Part shown: in pieces, positions 1 through 6,273 of the stretch
How the letters are laid out: each line of letters starts with the position of its first letter
Position numbering within the stretch: position 1 is the stretch's first letter
From: an uncultured Oscillospiraceae bacterium
GTDB taxonomy: Bacteria; Bacillota; Clostridia; Oscillospirales; Oscillospiraceae
NCBI GenBank assembly: GCA_900763995.1
Contig: CAAFMK010000006.1
Span: 1 to 15,287 of the forward strand
Direction of reading: 5' to 3'
Length of the DNA: 15,287 nucleotides
Translations under genes and position numbers: made by a program
Notes under the pieces: model-generated
The model's input: the letters and a program-made list of their open reading frames with translations, nothing else
What the model was told of the DNA's origin: nothing
The model's database searches: none

Positions 1-180
1 AAGAAACCGCTCCGGCGTATCCTCTATTGCGGCGGCAAGAGCTTTGTCTTCCTCCGTCATATCCGTCATCAATGGATCGGCAAGATAAACGGTCTTGCTG
101 GTCTTAGTGTCCCAGATGCTCGTAAAGACTTCATTTGCTTCTTCGATTGCCTGAATGACCTGTTTTAATGGGATCGTCAT
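1..180 (-). CDS. UPF0158 family protein, 3' part cut by window edge
   Basis: Only the first 60 codons are in the window; the gene continues past the left edge. The protein starts MTIPLKQVIQAIEEANE and continues with a conserved-looking stretch (TVYLADPLMTD, then EDTPERF) that fits the start of UPF0158 proteins, small cytoplasmic proteins of unknown function. The start codon overlaps the stop codon of the upstream SEC-C gene in an ATGA arrangement (177-180), so the two are almost certainly translated as one operon. The family call rests on recognition of the N-terminal pattern only. The role is unknown and no catalytic residue can be named. Confidence 0.7.
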   Translation of the reverse strand, partial: MTIPLKQVIQAIEEANEVFTSIWDTKTSKTVYLADPLMTDMTEEDKALAAAIEDTPERFL

Positions 181-1166
181 TTTCCGCAGCACCTCTTGTA
201 TTTCTTTCCGCTGCCACAAGGACAGGGATCGTTGCGCCCGACCTTCTTCTGTTTTTCCGGCTGGGGAGCGGAGGGTTTGATGTCTGCAAGCTGTTTCAGA
301 AGGTCAAAGCGCAATGCCTCGCTGGGCAGCTCCATTGTGAGGATCTGCTTGCGGAAGTCCTCAATATCCATTTCACCGGTTTGGAGGGACTTTCGGATGT
401 TCGGGCCAAGAGAGAGCGACTTGAAGCGTTCCTCCGGAGGCATCATCTGCATCATCTCATCCGGTGTGTAGCCACGATTGCAGGGCATCCGTGTCGTGTT
501 ATGGAATGCACTGTACAAGGCGGTGAACCGCTCAACATCACGCCTTGAATTGAGCTTGACACCCATCTTCTCCAAGTGTCCGAAAACATCTGCCATTTGG
601 ACAGAAACCGAGCGAATGACAAACAGCAGCTCTTCAAATACAGCAGCTTCACGCTCGTCGCCCAGGTTGCAGCGTTCTTTCAGAAATGCCCGCAGTTTGA
701 GCTTTTCCGGCGTGTCCTCACAGTAGAAGGGATCATCGTATTCCAGCAGATGCTTCTTGTCAGGCGCATAGTAAGGTTTGTCCTGCTGGCTGCGTTTCGT
801 CTCTATAAAGAGGTCTATCGACTCACCAATCAGTGTAACATCAATGATCTCGCGCTCAAGGGGCTTTGTATGCCTGACATCTGTGTAAAGCTCATCCCCG
901 CCCAGAATGTAGTAGTCCTCGCATTCATGACGGGCAATTTCCGCAAAGGCAAGAAATTCATCCTCAGTCACCAGCTTCGGGCTGAGGGAGAAGACAATCT
1001 CCTTTGCCTTGTGCAGCGGGATGATGCCGTAGAGATTTGCCATTGCATTGAAATATTTACGCAGAAGGCGCGAGGTCGTGTCCTTCAGCGGGATTTCCCG
1101 ATACCGGGCGTTCAACTCCCGGCGTGTGTATTCCTCCGGAAACTCAATATATTTCTCCTTGCTCAT
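177..1166 (-). CDS. SEC-C motif protein, function unknown
   Basis: This 329-residue soluble protein ends in a SEC-C zinc-binding motif, GRNDPCPCGSGKKYKRCC, with ligand cysteines at about residues 315, 317, 326 and 327. The same motif closes SecA and many unrelated bacterial proteins, where it binds zinc and helps contact partners. The first 300 residues show no signal peptide or membrane segment and no domain I recognise; they look mostly helical and rich in charged residues. The start is the ATG at 1164-1166, which overlaps the TGA of the upstream XRE gene by 4 bases, with a GAGGTGG-like ribosome site just upstream. Its stop overlaps the start of the UPF0158 gene in the same way, so it is the middle gene of a tightly coupled three-gene operon. 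Its biochemical role cannot be read from the sequence. Confidence 0.85.
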   Translation of the reverse strand: MSKEKYIEFPEEYTRRELNARYREIPLKDTTSRLLRKYFNAMANLYGIIPLHKAKEIVFSLSPKLVTEDEFLAFAEIARHECEDYYILGGDELYTDVRHTKPLEREIIDVTLIGESIDLFIETKRSQQDKPYYAPDKKHLLEYDDPFYCEDTPEKLKLRAFLKERCNLGDEREAAVFEELLFVIRSVSVQMADVFGHLEKMGVKLNSRRDVERFTALYSAFHNTTRMPCNRGYTPDEMMQMMPPEERFKSLSLGPNIRKSLQTGEMDIEDFRKQILTMELPSEALRFDLLKQLADIKPSAPQPEKQKKVGRNDPCPCGSGKKYKRCCGK

Positions 1167-1591
1167 GCCTCTGTGTCCACCTCGGTCTTCTTGTATTTCT
1201 TCGGCGTGTATTTCTCAACATTCCAGGCTTTGGATTCCCAATATATATCCTGCAACGCCTTCATCACCGCATCCTTATCCTGCTCGGACAGCGTACCGCC
1301 CGCAAACAAGCCGGACATCCCTTCAATCAGGTCCTTTGCCTGTCTCATGCCACGGGAGCCGTACTGCTCGGATGCCTGAACCACAAACTCTTCGTCCTCG
1401 GTCAGCAGATAGTTCAGATCCACCTTGAAGTATTCCGCGATTTTCCTGTAAGCATCCTTGGTGCGGGGGAAGGAAATGCCGTTTTCGTACCGGGTAATCA
1501 TGCGTCTGTTGATCCCCAGTGCATCGGCTACTTCCTGCTGGGTCAGCTTCCGCTTCTCCCGTTCAGCCCTGAATTTCTCTCCAAATGTCAT
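1163..1591 (-). CDS. XRE-family helix-turn-helix regulator
   Basis: This is a 142-residue protein with an N-terminal Cro/C1-type helix-turn-helix at about residues 4-62 (LTQQEVADALGINRRMITRYENG is the core), followed by an acidic, probably helical C-terminal half of unknown function. Such proteins usually bind short palindromic operators and often repress their own operon. I chose the ATG at 1591 because an AGGAGTGA ribosome site lies about 8 bases upstream. The GTG at 1603 is inside that site and cannot be used. It is the first gene of the XRE/SEC-C/UPF0158 operon. A near-consensus promoter lies at 1699-1727 and carries TGAGCAATTC boxes that could be its operator. Confidence 0.85.
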   Translation of the reverse strand: MTFGEKFRAEREKRKLTQQEVADALGINRRMITRYENGISFPRTKDAYRKIAEYFKVDLNYLLTEDEEFVVQASEQYGSRGMRQAKDLIEGMSGLFAGGTLSEQDKDAVMKALQDIYWESKAWNVEKYTPKKYKKTEVDTEA

Positions 1592-1646
1592 TTTGGTAAT
1601 CACTCCTGTTCACAAAAAGTTTGCGACATCAAATTGCGTAAGCCTA

Positions 1647-1675
1647 TTGACAAGGGCACTTGAAATGCGCATAAT
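1647..1675 (+). promoter_or_regulatory. Promoter-like site facing the XRE promoter
   Basis: TTGACA (1647-1652), a 17-base spacer and CATAAT (1670-1675) match 11 of 12 sigma-A consensus bases on the plus strand. Transcription would start near 1682 and run rightwards, against the XRE promoter. There is no convincing gene downstream before the IS remnant, so its purpose is uncertain. It could make an antisense RNA or be left over from a lost gene. Confidence 0.45.
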
Positions 1676-1678
1676 AAC

Positions 1679-1775
1679 TGAGCAATCAAAATACTCATAG
1701 TATATCCTGAATTGCTCATCCTGTCAAGGGGCATGAGTAGTTGTACACGAAAAAGTTGCATCTTTTGAGCAGTTC
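1679..1775. repeat. Three TGAGCA(A/G)TTC boxes, candidate XRE operators
   Basis: TGAGCAATC lies at 1679-1687, its inverse GAATTGCTCA at 1709-1718, and TGAGCAGTTC at 1766-1775. A second inverted pair, TACTCAT (1692-1698) and ATGAGTA (1733-1739), is interleaved. The first box sits at the start sites of both facing promoters, the second inside the spacer of the XRE promoter. Binding by the adjacent XRE protein is inference. Confidence 0.45.
1699..1727 (-). promoter_or_regulatory. Sigma-A promoter of the XRE operon
   Basis: On the minus strand TTGACA (1727-1722), a 17-base spacer and TATACT (1704-1699) make a near-perfect sigma-A promoter. Transcription would start near 1692, about 100 bases before the XRE start codon. 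The spacer contains TGAGCAATTC (1718-1709), a candidate operator in the classical repressor position. Confidence 0.75.
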
Positions 1776-1908
1776 AAATGGACAGGCATTTATGCTGCCG
1801 AAGATCATCCGTACCGGCATACACCGATATGAGGGAATAGGAGCGAGAAAAACGCAAATGGCTACACAGTACAGAAAAGGCATACTGCGTCAAGGGATGT
1901 TCGCAAAA
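1728..1908. other. Short region without a convincing gene
   Basis: Between the XRE promoter and the IS remnant there is one open frame of about 63 codons (TTG at 1741 to 1932, plus strand). It has no ATG start at its head, no ribosome site and no recognisable similarity, and it runs across the end of the IS element. I see no gene here. Confidence 0.5.
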
Positions 1909-1927
1909 AGGACTCCTGAAAAATGGA
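1909..1927 (+). repeat. Left terminal inverted repeat of IS remnant
   Basis: The sequence begins AGGACTCCTGAAAAATGGA and pairs with the repeat at 2308-2326 with four mismatches. Confidence 0.7.
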
Positions 1928-1928
1928 A

Positions 1929-2269
1929 TTAAGCTACGATGAGCAGCGTTGCCTCAATGGCTTCCTGGCTGAGGTAGGCTTTTGAGACAGACCAGTCCTC
2001 GGCATACTCCATCAGATATGTTGTCACCAGGCGGACATAGGATGCCTCGTTGGGGAAGATTCCTACCACACTGGTGCGTCTCCGAATCTCACGATTCAGC
2101 CGCTCCTTCCGTCCGTGCGCTGACTTTTCTCTGCCCCCAGCTGCTGATCCACCTCGGCCTCCATGAGCCGTGTGCACAGCCATTCCAGCATGCTCAGCAT
2201 GGGATCCGGCTGAGTCATACATTGCAGTAGTAATTCTGTGAGATTTGTGTTATTCTTTTTGTGAGCCAT
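1929..2269 (-). pseudogene. IS256-family transposase, internal deletion and frameshift
   Basis: An intact N-terminus starts at ATG 2269 after AAAGGAGA and encodes 57 residues (MAHKKNNTNLTELLLQ ... MEAEVDQQLGAEKSQRTDGR), typical of the start of IS256 transposases, then stops at 2098-2096. The C-terminal end of the same family (NREIRRRTSVVGIFPNEAS, then RLVTTYLME) follows in another frame and ends at 1929. The whole central catalytic region with the DDE residues is missing; full-length relatives have about 400 residues. Both halves meet around 2095-2110 at a short sequence, GGAGCGGCTGA, that could plausibly have been present on both sides before the deletion. No active enzyme can be made. Confidence 0.8.
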
Positions 2270-2307
2270 TAGGGTCTCTCCTTTGCATGATGATCATCTC
2301 GACAACT

Positions 2308-2326
2308 TTCATTTTACAGGAGCCCC
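2308..2326 (-). repeat. Right terminal inverted repeat of IS remnant
   Basis: Read on the minus strand it is GGGGCTCCTGTAAAATGAA, matching the left end at 15 of 19 positions. The transposase start lies about 40 bases inside it. Confidence 0.7.
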
Positions 2327-2560
2327 TAGTGGCTTGTCTATTTCTTTTTCACTTTTGCAAACATCATTGTATTCTATCAATGGTTTCTGAATTTATTCGT
2401 CTGGCCAAAGAGCAGCAGGACTTTTGAGAGATGGGGTAGTGAATTTGTGATTGTAATTTTTGCACACAAAATAATAGATGCCCTTTCGCTGTTTATTACG
2501 TATAGAAAGATATCTCTACACAACGACGCTGGGTAACAACCTGATGATAATCTACAAGAC
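2327..2560. other. AT-rich intergenic stretch, nothing recognised
   Basis: Between the IS remnant and the bioB control region there is AT-rich sequence with no credible coding frame, no strong hairpin and no RNA family I recognise. Confidence 0.5.
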
Positions 2561-2590
2561 TGTAAACCTATAAATATATTTAGTTGACAA
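2561..2590. promoter_or_regulatory. BirA-like operator overlapping the bioB -35 box
   Basis: The half sites TGTAAACC (2561-2568) and AGTTGACAA (2582-2590) form an imperfect inverted repeat across an AT-rich 13-base gap. Known BirA (biotin repressor) operators in Firmicutes have this type of half site, TTGTAAACC-N14/15-GGTTTACAA. The right half contains the -35 box, so binding would block transcription. The gap is slightly short and the right half imperfect, so this is a candidate only. Confidence 0.5.
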
Positions 2591-2612
2591 TTTAAGGCGG
2601 GTATATTATACT
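2584..2612 (+). promoter_or_regulatory. bioB promoter
   Basis: TTGACA (2584-2589), 17 bases and TATACT (2607-2612) form a near-consensus sigma-A promoter. Transcription should begin near 2619, only about 25 bases before the gene. Confidence 0.8.
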
Positions 2613-2644
2613 GTTCCTGTTATAGAAGGGATGTGCATGGTATC

Positions 2645-3616
2645 ATGATGGACTTAAATGCGTTAACTGATAAGGTTTTAAATGGTGGGCAAATTACCAA
2701 AGAGGAGGGGCTGTTCTTATATGATCAGCCACTGTCTGAGCTGTGTGAAAAGGCCAATAAAATCCGGGAGCATTTTTGCTCCAACCAATTTGACATCTGC
2801 ACGATTATCAATGGAAAAAGTGGGCGCTGTTCAGAGAACTGCAAGTTTTGTGCCCAGTCTGCCCATAATCACACCCATGTTTCAGAGTATCCACTGCTTC
2901 CTACAGAGGAGATCGTGGCCCAGGCACAGCAAAACCACGACCAGGGTGTACTGCGCTACTCCATTGTAACCTCTGGGAAACGGCTGTCCGATGAGGAAGT
3001 GGATCAAATGTGTGAGGTTGTCCGGGAAATCAAGGAGAAAGTTGGCATCTCCGTATGTGTTTCCTTTGGCCTGTTGAATGAACAGCAGTTTCGGAAACTC
3101 AAGGATGCAGGTGCCGCCAGAGTACATAACAACCTGGAAACATCGAGCAGGAATTTCCCAAATATCTGTACAACACATACCTTTGAGGATAAAGTACAGT
3201 CAATTCGTGCGGCACAGGCCGCTGGACTGTCCGTATGCAGTGGTGGCATTATGGGGCTTGGTGAAACGGTTGAGGACAGAATCGACATGGCGTTCAGTCT
3301 GCGGGAGCTTGGCATCAAAAGTGTCCCGGTGAATATGCTTAATCCAATCCACGGCACCCCCTTTGGAGATAACAAAAAACTGACCGATGAGGATATGCGG
3401 CGGATTGTGGCCGTCTATCGGTTTATTCTGCCCACCGCATCGATCCGCCTTGCAGGGGGCAGGGGACTGCTCTCCGACCAGGGCAGGGGATGCTTTACCT
3501 CTGGTGCCAATGCGGCTATTTCAGGGGATATGTTGACAACTTCTGGAATCACAACCAAAAAAGATATGGAACTTTTGGATGAACTTGGGTATGAGGCAAG
3601 ACTTTGTGATGAGTAA
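2645..3616 (+). CDS. bioB: Biotin synthase (radical SAM)
   Basis: BioB inserts sulfur into dethiobiotin, the last step of biotin synthesis, in the cytoplasm. The 323-residue protein has the radical SAM motif CSENCKFC (cysteines 62, 66, 69), the family signatures SVCSGGIMGLGE (Cys198) and SIRLAGGR (Arg268), and DMLTTSG near the end. Cys138, Cys198 and Arg268 correspond to E. coli [2Fe-2S] cluster ligands Cys128, Cys188 and Arg260. The fourth ligand, Cys97, is Ser106 here (RYSIVTSG), and the usual YNHNLDT is VHNNLET, so it is a divergent form. I chose the ATG at 2645; the GTG at 2633 directly abuts the GAAGGG ribosome site, and 2648 is also possible. It stands alone, with its own promoter and terminator and no bioA, bioD or bioF nearby. 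A paralogue with another substrate is less likely but possible. Confidence 0.9.
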   Translation: MMDLNALTDKVLNGGQITKEEGLFLYDQPLSELCEKANKIREHFCSNQFDICTIINGKSGRCSENCKFCAQSAHNHTHVSEYPLLPTEEIVAQAQQNHDQGVLRYSIVTSGKRLSDEEVDQMCEVVREIKEKVGISVCVSFGLLNEQQFRKLKDAGAARVHNNLETSSRNFPNICTTHTFEDKVQSIRAAQAAGLSVCSGGIMGLGETVEDRIDMAFSLRELGIKSVPVNMLNPIHGTPFGDNKKLTDEDMRRIVAVYRFILPTASIRLAGGRGLLSDQGRGCFTSGANAAISGDMLTTSGITTKKDMELLDELGYEARLCDE

Positions 3617-3690
3617 GAGGTGATTTACCACCAGAACGCACACAATGCAGGAGAGGGAAAGCACTGCCACCCCAAAAAAGTTCATCCTAT

Positions 3691-3737
3691 AAAGACTGCC
3701 GTTACAGGAACACCGATTCCTGCAACGGCAGTCTTTT
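3691..3737 (+). terminator. bioB terminator, possibly bidirectional
   Basis: A long stem pairs AAAGACTGCCGTT-A-CAGGAA with TTCCTG-C-AACGGCAGTCTTT around a 6-base loop, with T-rich sequence after it. It lies between the converging bioB and 7TM sensor genes. On the minus strand the tail is weaker (TTTATAGG), so termination there is less certain. Confidence 0.85.
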
Positions 3738-3787
3738 GTATATATGGTTCAGTTTAGATATGGCGGGTGGAAGGATTCACTGGTCTT

Positions 3788-5293
3788 TCAGGAACCCACC
3801 TCGATATAGTCCTCAATACCAGACAGGGGGAGAAGAACCTGAGCAATAAAGTGATCCTCCTGCTGGGAGAAGGAGGCAAATCCCCCATACTGTCTGGCAA
3901 TGATAGAGATGGAGAGGGTACCCATTCCAAGCTCGTCCCGTTTGGCACTTCGGAAGAAGCCCTCCTCCTGCTGTACTGGGGCGGAGTTGGAATTTACCAC
4001 CTCAAGCATGAGCTTTTTCTGCATGATCTCGCACCGAACACGAATCCATTTGTCCTGCTCCTCTTCCTGTTCGATCAGAATAGAGATGATCATAAAGCAG
4101 ATCACCCCCATCTCTGGAAATCGGGCAGATATTACTGGGGAGAAATCGGGGGTCACCAAGTCGATCAGCATAAATGACCAAATGGTTACGGATGCGGCCC
4201 CCATCAGTATATTGGGCATCCCGGTGATGACCATACGCAATGTCAGGGCTATCCCACAAAATATGGCCCCCCATTGCAGCAGCCGAACTCCCTCATAAAA
4301 TAAATGCCAGCCCTGTTCCTTGGGGAGTATGAGGAACACAGTAAAAATGATTGCACACAGCCCTACCGCTGATGCGGAGTACCAGTTCATAAAACGGGCG
4401 ATCCGGTCTTTCCAGCCAAAGTGGAGGGAATAGATCAAATGTGCTGCAACGTGACAGCCAAAATAGAATAGGATTCTCAGTGGGTACCATGGATAGGTGG
4501 GAAAAAATAGTTCACTCCGAAATAGGGGATAGGCCAGATAGGCAGTGGCACACAGACACAAAACGATCACAGCCAGATAACTGCCCTGCCACGACTGAAA
4601 ATAGACATTGATGGACAGCAGCAGGGTCAGTAGAATCAGAATCACAGACATAGACAGGAAGAGCTGGTGATACTCAGCAAGGTTGTACACATGCAGGGGA
4701 CGGCCAAAGATAGGTAGGGAACTGAGACCATTTTCTATGCCAACTTCATCGGAGTAGTGAAGTAGGATCTCAATTTCCTCAGAGGCCCAAATGGTGAGGA
4801 TCTGATCCTTAAAAAGCACCTGTTGGTCGTTTTTTTCATCCAGATACCCCTCTGAGAGGATCAGCTCCTGGTTTACATACAGGCGATAAGTGGAAAAGTT
4901 TGAGGGGAGCTTCAGCGCATAGGACATTAGTGTATCTGGGAGGAGGATGGTGAGTCTGTAAGTCCCGTGTCTCTCCCGCAGTTCCTTGGGGTATTCACAC
5001 AAAGAGCGCAGACTGTGGGGATAGAGGGAAAAATCATCATCTGGCGTCAGTAGCACATCGGGGTAAAATTCCCAGTCCCTTTGCAGATGGTAAGGTCTGC
5101 TGTGGTCATCAAGATAGGCCTGCCGCAGATCCAACACACCCTCTAAGGGCTGCTGACATGGATTTGTATACTGATTGTCATATTGGTATAGGTAAAAGCA
5201 CAGCAGCAGAACCAAACCAAGTGTCAGGGATGCTGCCAGCCCCTGAGCAAGTTGATTGCGCCCAATGCTGTGCCTATGTTGTTTATTGATCAT
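3788..5293 (-). CDS. 7TM-DISM sensor with truncated GHKL kinase domain
   Basis: The 501-residue protein has one N-terminal membrane segment (about 17-36), an extracellular beta-rich domain of 7TMR-DISM type (about 55-200, with DWEFYPDVLL and LKLPSNFSTYRLYVN), then about seven membrane segments (206-407). The last helix runs straight into DKWIRVRCEI and a C-terminal half of a GHKL ATPase: LEVVNSNS (about 430-437), then FFRSAKRDELGMGT with the second glycine box, then ARQYGG. The helical dimerisation region and the N box (ENAIEAC type) expected between them are absent, so ATP binding and kinase activity are doubtful. The ATG at 5293 is chosen because AGAAGG lies 6 bases upstream. It follows the LytTR regulator by 105 bases in the same direction, as cognate sensors do. 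It is either a decayed kinase or a sensor with a non-kinase output. Confidence 0.75.
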   Translation of the reverse strand: MINKQHRHSIGRNQLAQGLAASLTLGLVLLLCFYLYQYDNQYTNPCQQPLEGVLDLRQAYLDDHSRPYHLQRDWEFYPDVLLTPDDDFSLYPHSLRSLCEYPKELRERHGTYRLTILLPDTLMSYALKLPSNFSTYRLYVNQELILSEGYLDEKNDQQVLFKDQILTIWASEEIEILLHYSDEVGIENGLSSLPIFGRPLHVYNLAEYHQLFLSMSVILILLTLLLSINVYFQSWQGSYLAVIVLCLCATAYLAYPLFRSELFFPTYPWYPLRILFYFGCHVAAHLIYSLHFGWKDRIARFMNWYSASAVGLCAIIFTVFLILPKEQGWHLFYEGVRLLQWGAIFCGIALTLRMVITGMPNILMGAASVTIWSFMLIDLVTPDFSPVISARFPEMGVICFMIISILIEQEEEQDKWIRVRCEIMQKKLMLEVVNSNSAPVQQEEGFFRSAKRDELGMGTLSISIIARQYGGFASFSQQEDHFIAQVLLPLSGIEDYIEVGS

Positions 5294-5398
5294 AAGATAC
5301 CTTCTATTGTGAGCGACATAAATGGCCAAATGCTGTGGGGCCTATGCGACTAGAGCGCAGGGGCGGCTGCACTGCCCATAGGGGGAGGGCATCATCCA

Positions 5399-6115
5399 TC
5401 AGCTCTGCCCGTGGGAGAAGAGATAGTGCATATACTCCTGCTTGACCTGACTGGCACCGCGTTTTCGGATCGGGACATAATCCCCATTATCCATAACGAA
5501 GTTGTATTCATCCACCGAGGAGATCCGATCCATATTTACCAGAATACCCTTGAAGCAAAGAAGGAATTGTCCATACCCATCCAAAGTTTTGGAGAGGTTT
5601 TCAAGGGTCATATAGGATTTGACCGGGCCTCCATCGGTGTAGAACAGCAGCGCATTGCGGTGTGCCTCGATCCAGACAATTCTTCTCAGGGGGATGGAGA
5701 TGGTGGAGCGGTTGGAAATAACGGTGATCGCAGCTCTGTCACTTCCCAGCCGGGAGAGACAGTGCTGAAGCGCCTGATTCAACGCTGGCGCATCCACCGG
5801 CTTGAGCAGATAGTTGGCGGCATCCACTTCATATCCCTGGAGAGCATAGGCGTCACTGCTGGTGGTAAACACGATTTGGCAGGTGTACCCTCTGCGGCGC
5901 ATTTCCCGAGCGGTCTCCATGCCGTCGATCCCTGTCATAAAGATATCCAGAAGTATGACGGAAAAGAGTCCAGGCCTGAGGTGCTCCAAGAAAGTCTCGC
6001 CGCTGTCAAAAAGGGAGAGATGAACTTCCTCCCTGTGCAGTTCGCTCCAGTTCAGTACCAGCTGCTCCATATGGAGACGGTCTTGCTCTACATCATCAAC
6101 AATGGCAATATCCAC
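5399..6115 (-). CDS. LytTR-family response regulator
   Basis: This 238-residue cytoplasmic regulator has a receiver domain (residues 1-120) with acidic pocket Asp7/Asp8, phosphoacceptor Asp57 in VILLDIFM, Thr84/Thr85 and Lys105 in LLKPVDAP. A LytTR DNA-binding domain follows (about 135-235, with WIEAHRNALLFYTDGG, GQFLLCFKGILVNMDRI and PIRKRG). Regulators of this type bind pairs of short direct repeats about two helical turns apart. I chose the GTG at 6115 (protein MDIAIVDD) because AGAGGTGG lies 8 bases upstream; the GTG at 6127 is inside that site. It is divergent from the chemoreceptor gene and precedes the 7TM sensor, its likely partner. That partner appears to lack a working kinase, so phosphorylation may come from elsewhere. 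Confidence 0.88.
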   Translation of the reverse strand: MDIAIVDDVEQDRLHMEQLVLNWSELHREEVHLSLFDSGETFLEHLRPGLFSVILLDIFMTGIDGMETAREMRRRGYTCQIVFTTSSDAYALQGYEVDAANYLLKPVDAPALNQALQHCLSRLGSDRAAITVISNRSTISIPLRRIVWIEAHRNALLFYTDGGPVKSYMTLENLSKTLDGYGQFLLCFKGILVNMDRISSVDEYNFVMDNGDYVPIRKRGASQVKQEYMHYLFSHGQS

Positions 6116-6122
6116 AGACAGT

Positions 6123-6132
6123 CCCACCTCTT
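6123..6132 (-). promoter_or_regulatory. Ribosome binding site deciding the LytTR regulator start
   Basis: AAGAGGTGGG on the minus strand lies 8 bases (counted from AGGTGG) before the GTG at 6115 and overlaps the alternative GTG at 6127, which rules the latter out. Confidence 0.55.
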
Positions 6133-6195
6133 ACTCAATAGAAAAGTTCCATATACTTATAAAAATACTATTTTACTCTACTACAGAAATATAAA

Positions 6196-6229
6196 ACGGA
6201 CAATGTCATTTCCCCACGGAATATGTCAT
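6196..6229. promoter_or_regulatory. 14-bp direct repeats, candidate LytTR regulator site
   Basis: ACGGACAATGTCAT (6196-6209) and ACGGAATATGTCAT (6216-6229) match at 12 of 14 positions with a 20-base period. LytTR regulators such as AgrA bind two direct repeats about 20-22 bases apart. The pair lies between the LytTR regulator gene and the chemoreceptor gene, ending 15 bases before the latter's -35 box. Binding is inferred. Confidence 0.55.
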
Positions 6230-6244
6230 CTTGTCCCATATCCA

Positions 6245-6273
6245 TTGTAAAGTGAGGACGACTCTGCTATAGT
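6245..6273 (+). promoter_or_regulatory. Chemoreceptor gene promoter
   Basis: TTGTAA (6245-6250), 17 bases and TATAGT (6268-6273) give a fair sigma-A promoter with a weakened -35 box, as expected for an activated promoter. Transcription from near 6280 would give a leader of about 180 bases. Confidence 0.55.

Larger units (their letters stand above)
1909..2326 (-). mobile_element. IS256-family insertion sequence remnant
   Basis: This is a 418-base relic bounded by imperfect terminal inverted repeats of 19 bases (1909-1927 and 2308-2326, 15 of 19 matching, sharing the core CTCCTG). The transposase remnant fills it, with its stop codon 2 bases inside the left repeat, as is usual for this family. 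A full element of this family is about 1.3 kb, so some 0.8-0.9 kb has been lost from the middle. No target site duplication is visible next to the repeats. It cannot move by itself. Confidence 0.75.

Noticed and set aside
576..1379. Open frame of 267 codons on the plus strand opposite the SEC-C and XRE genes
   Set aside because: It is a mirror of two well-supported genes in other frames and has no domain or start signal.
1741..1932. Possible 63-codon gene after the plus-strand promoter-like site
   Set aside because: It would start with TTG without a ribosome site, shows no recognisable family and crosses into the IS terminal repeat.
2245..2427. Possible 60-codon gene on the plus strand
   Set aside because: It lies partly opposite the transposase start and the IS end, and has no ribosome site or conserved motif.
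5411..6250. Long plus-strand open frame opposite the LytTR regulator gene
   Set aside because: It is a shadow of the regulator, whose receiver and LytTR motifs are unmistakable on the minus strand.
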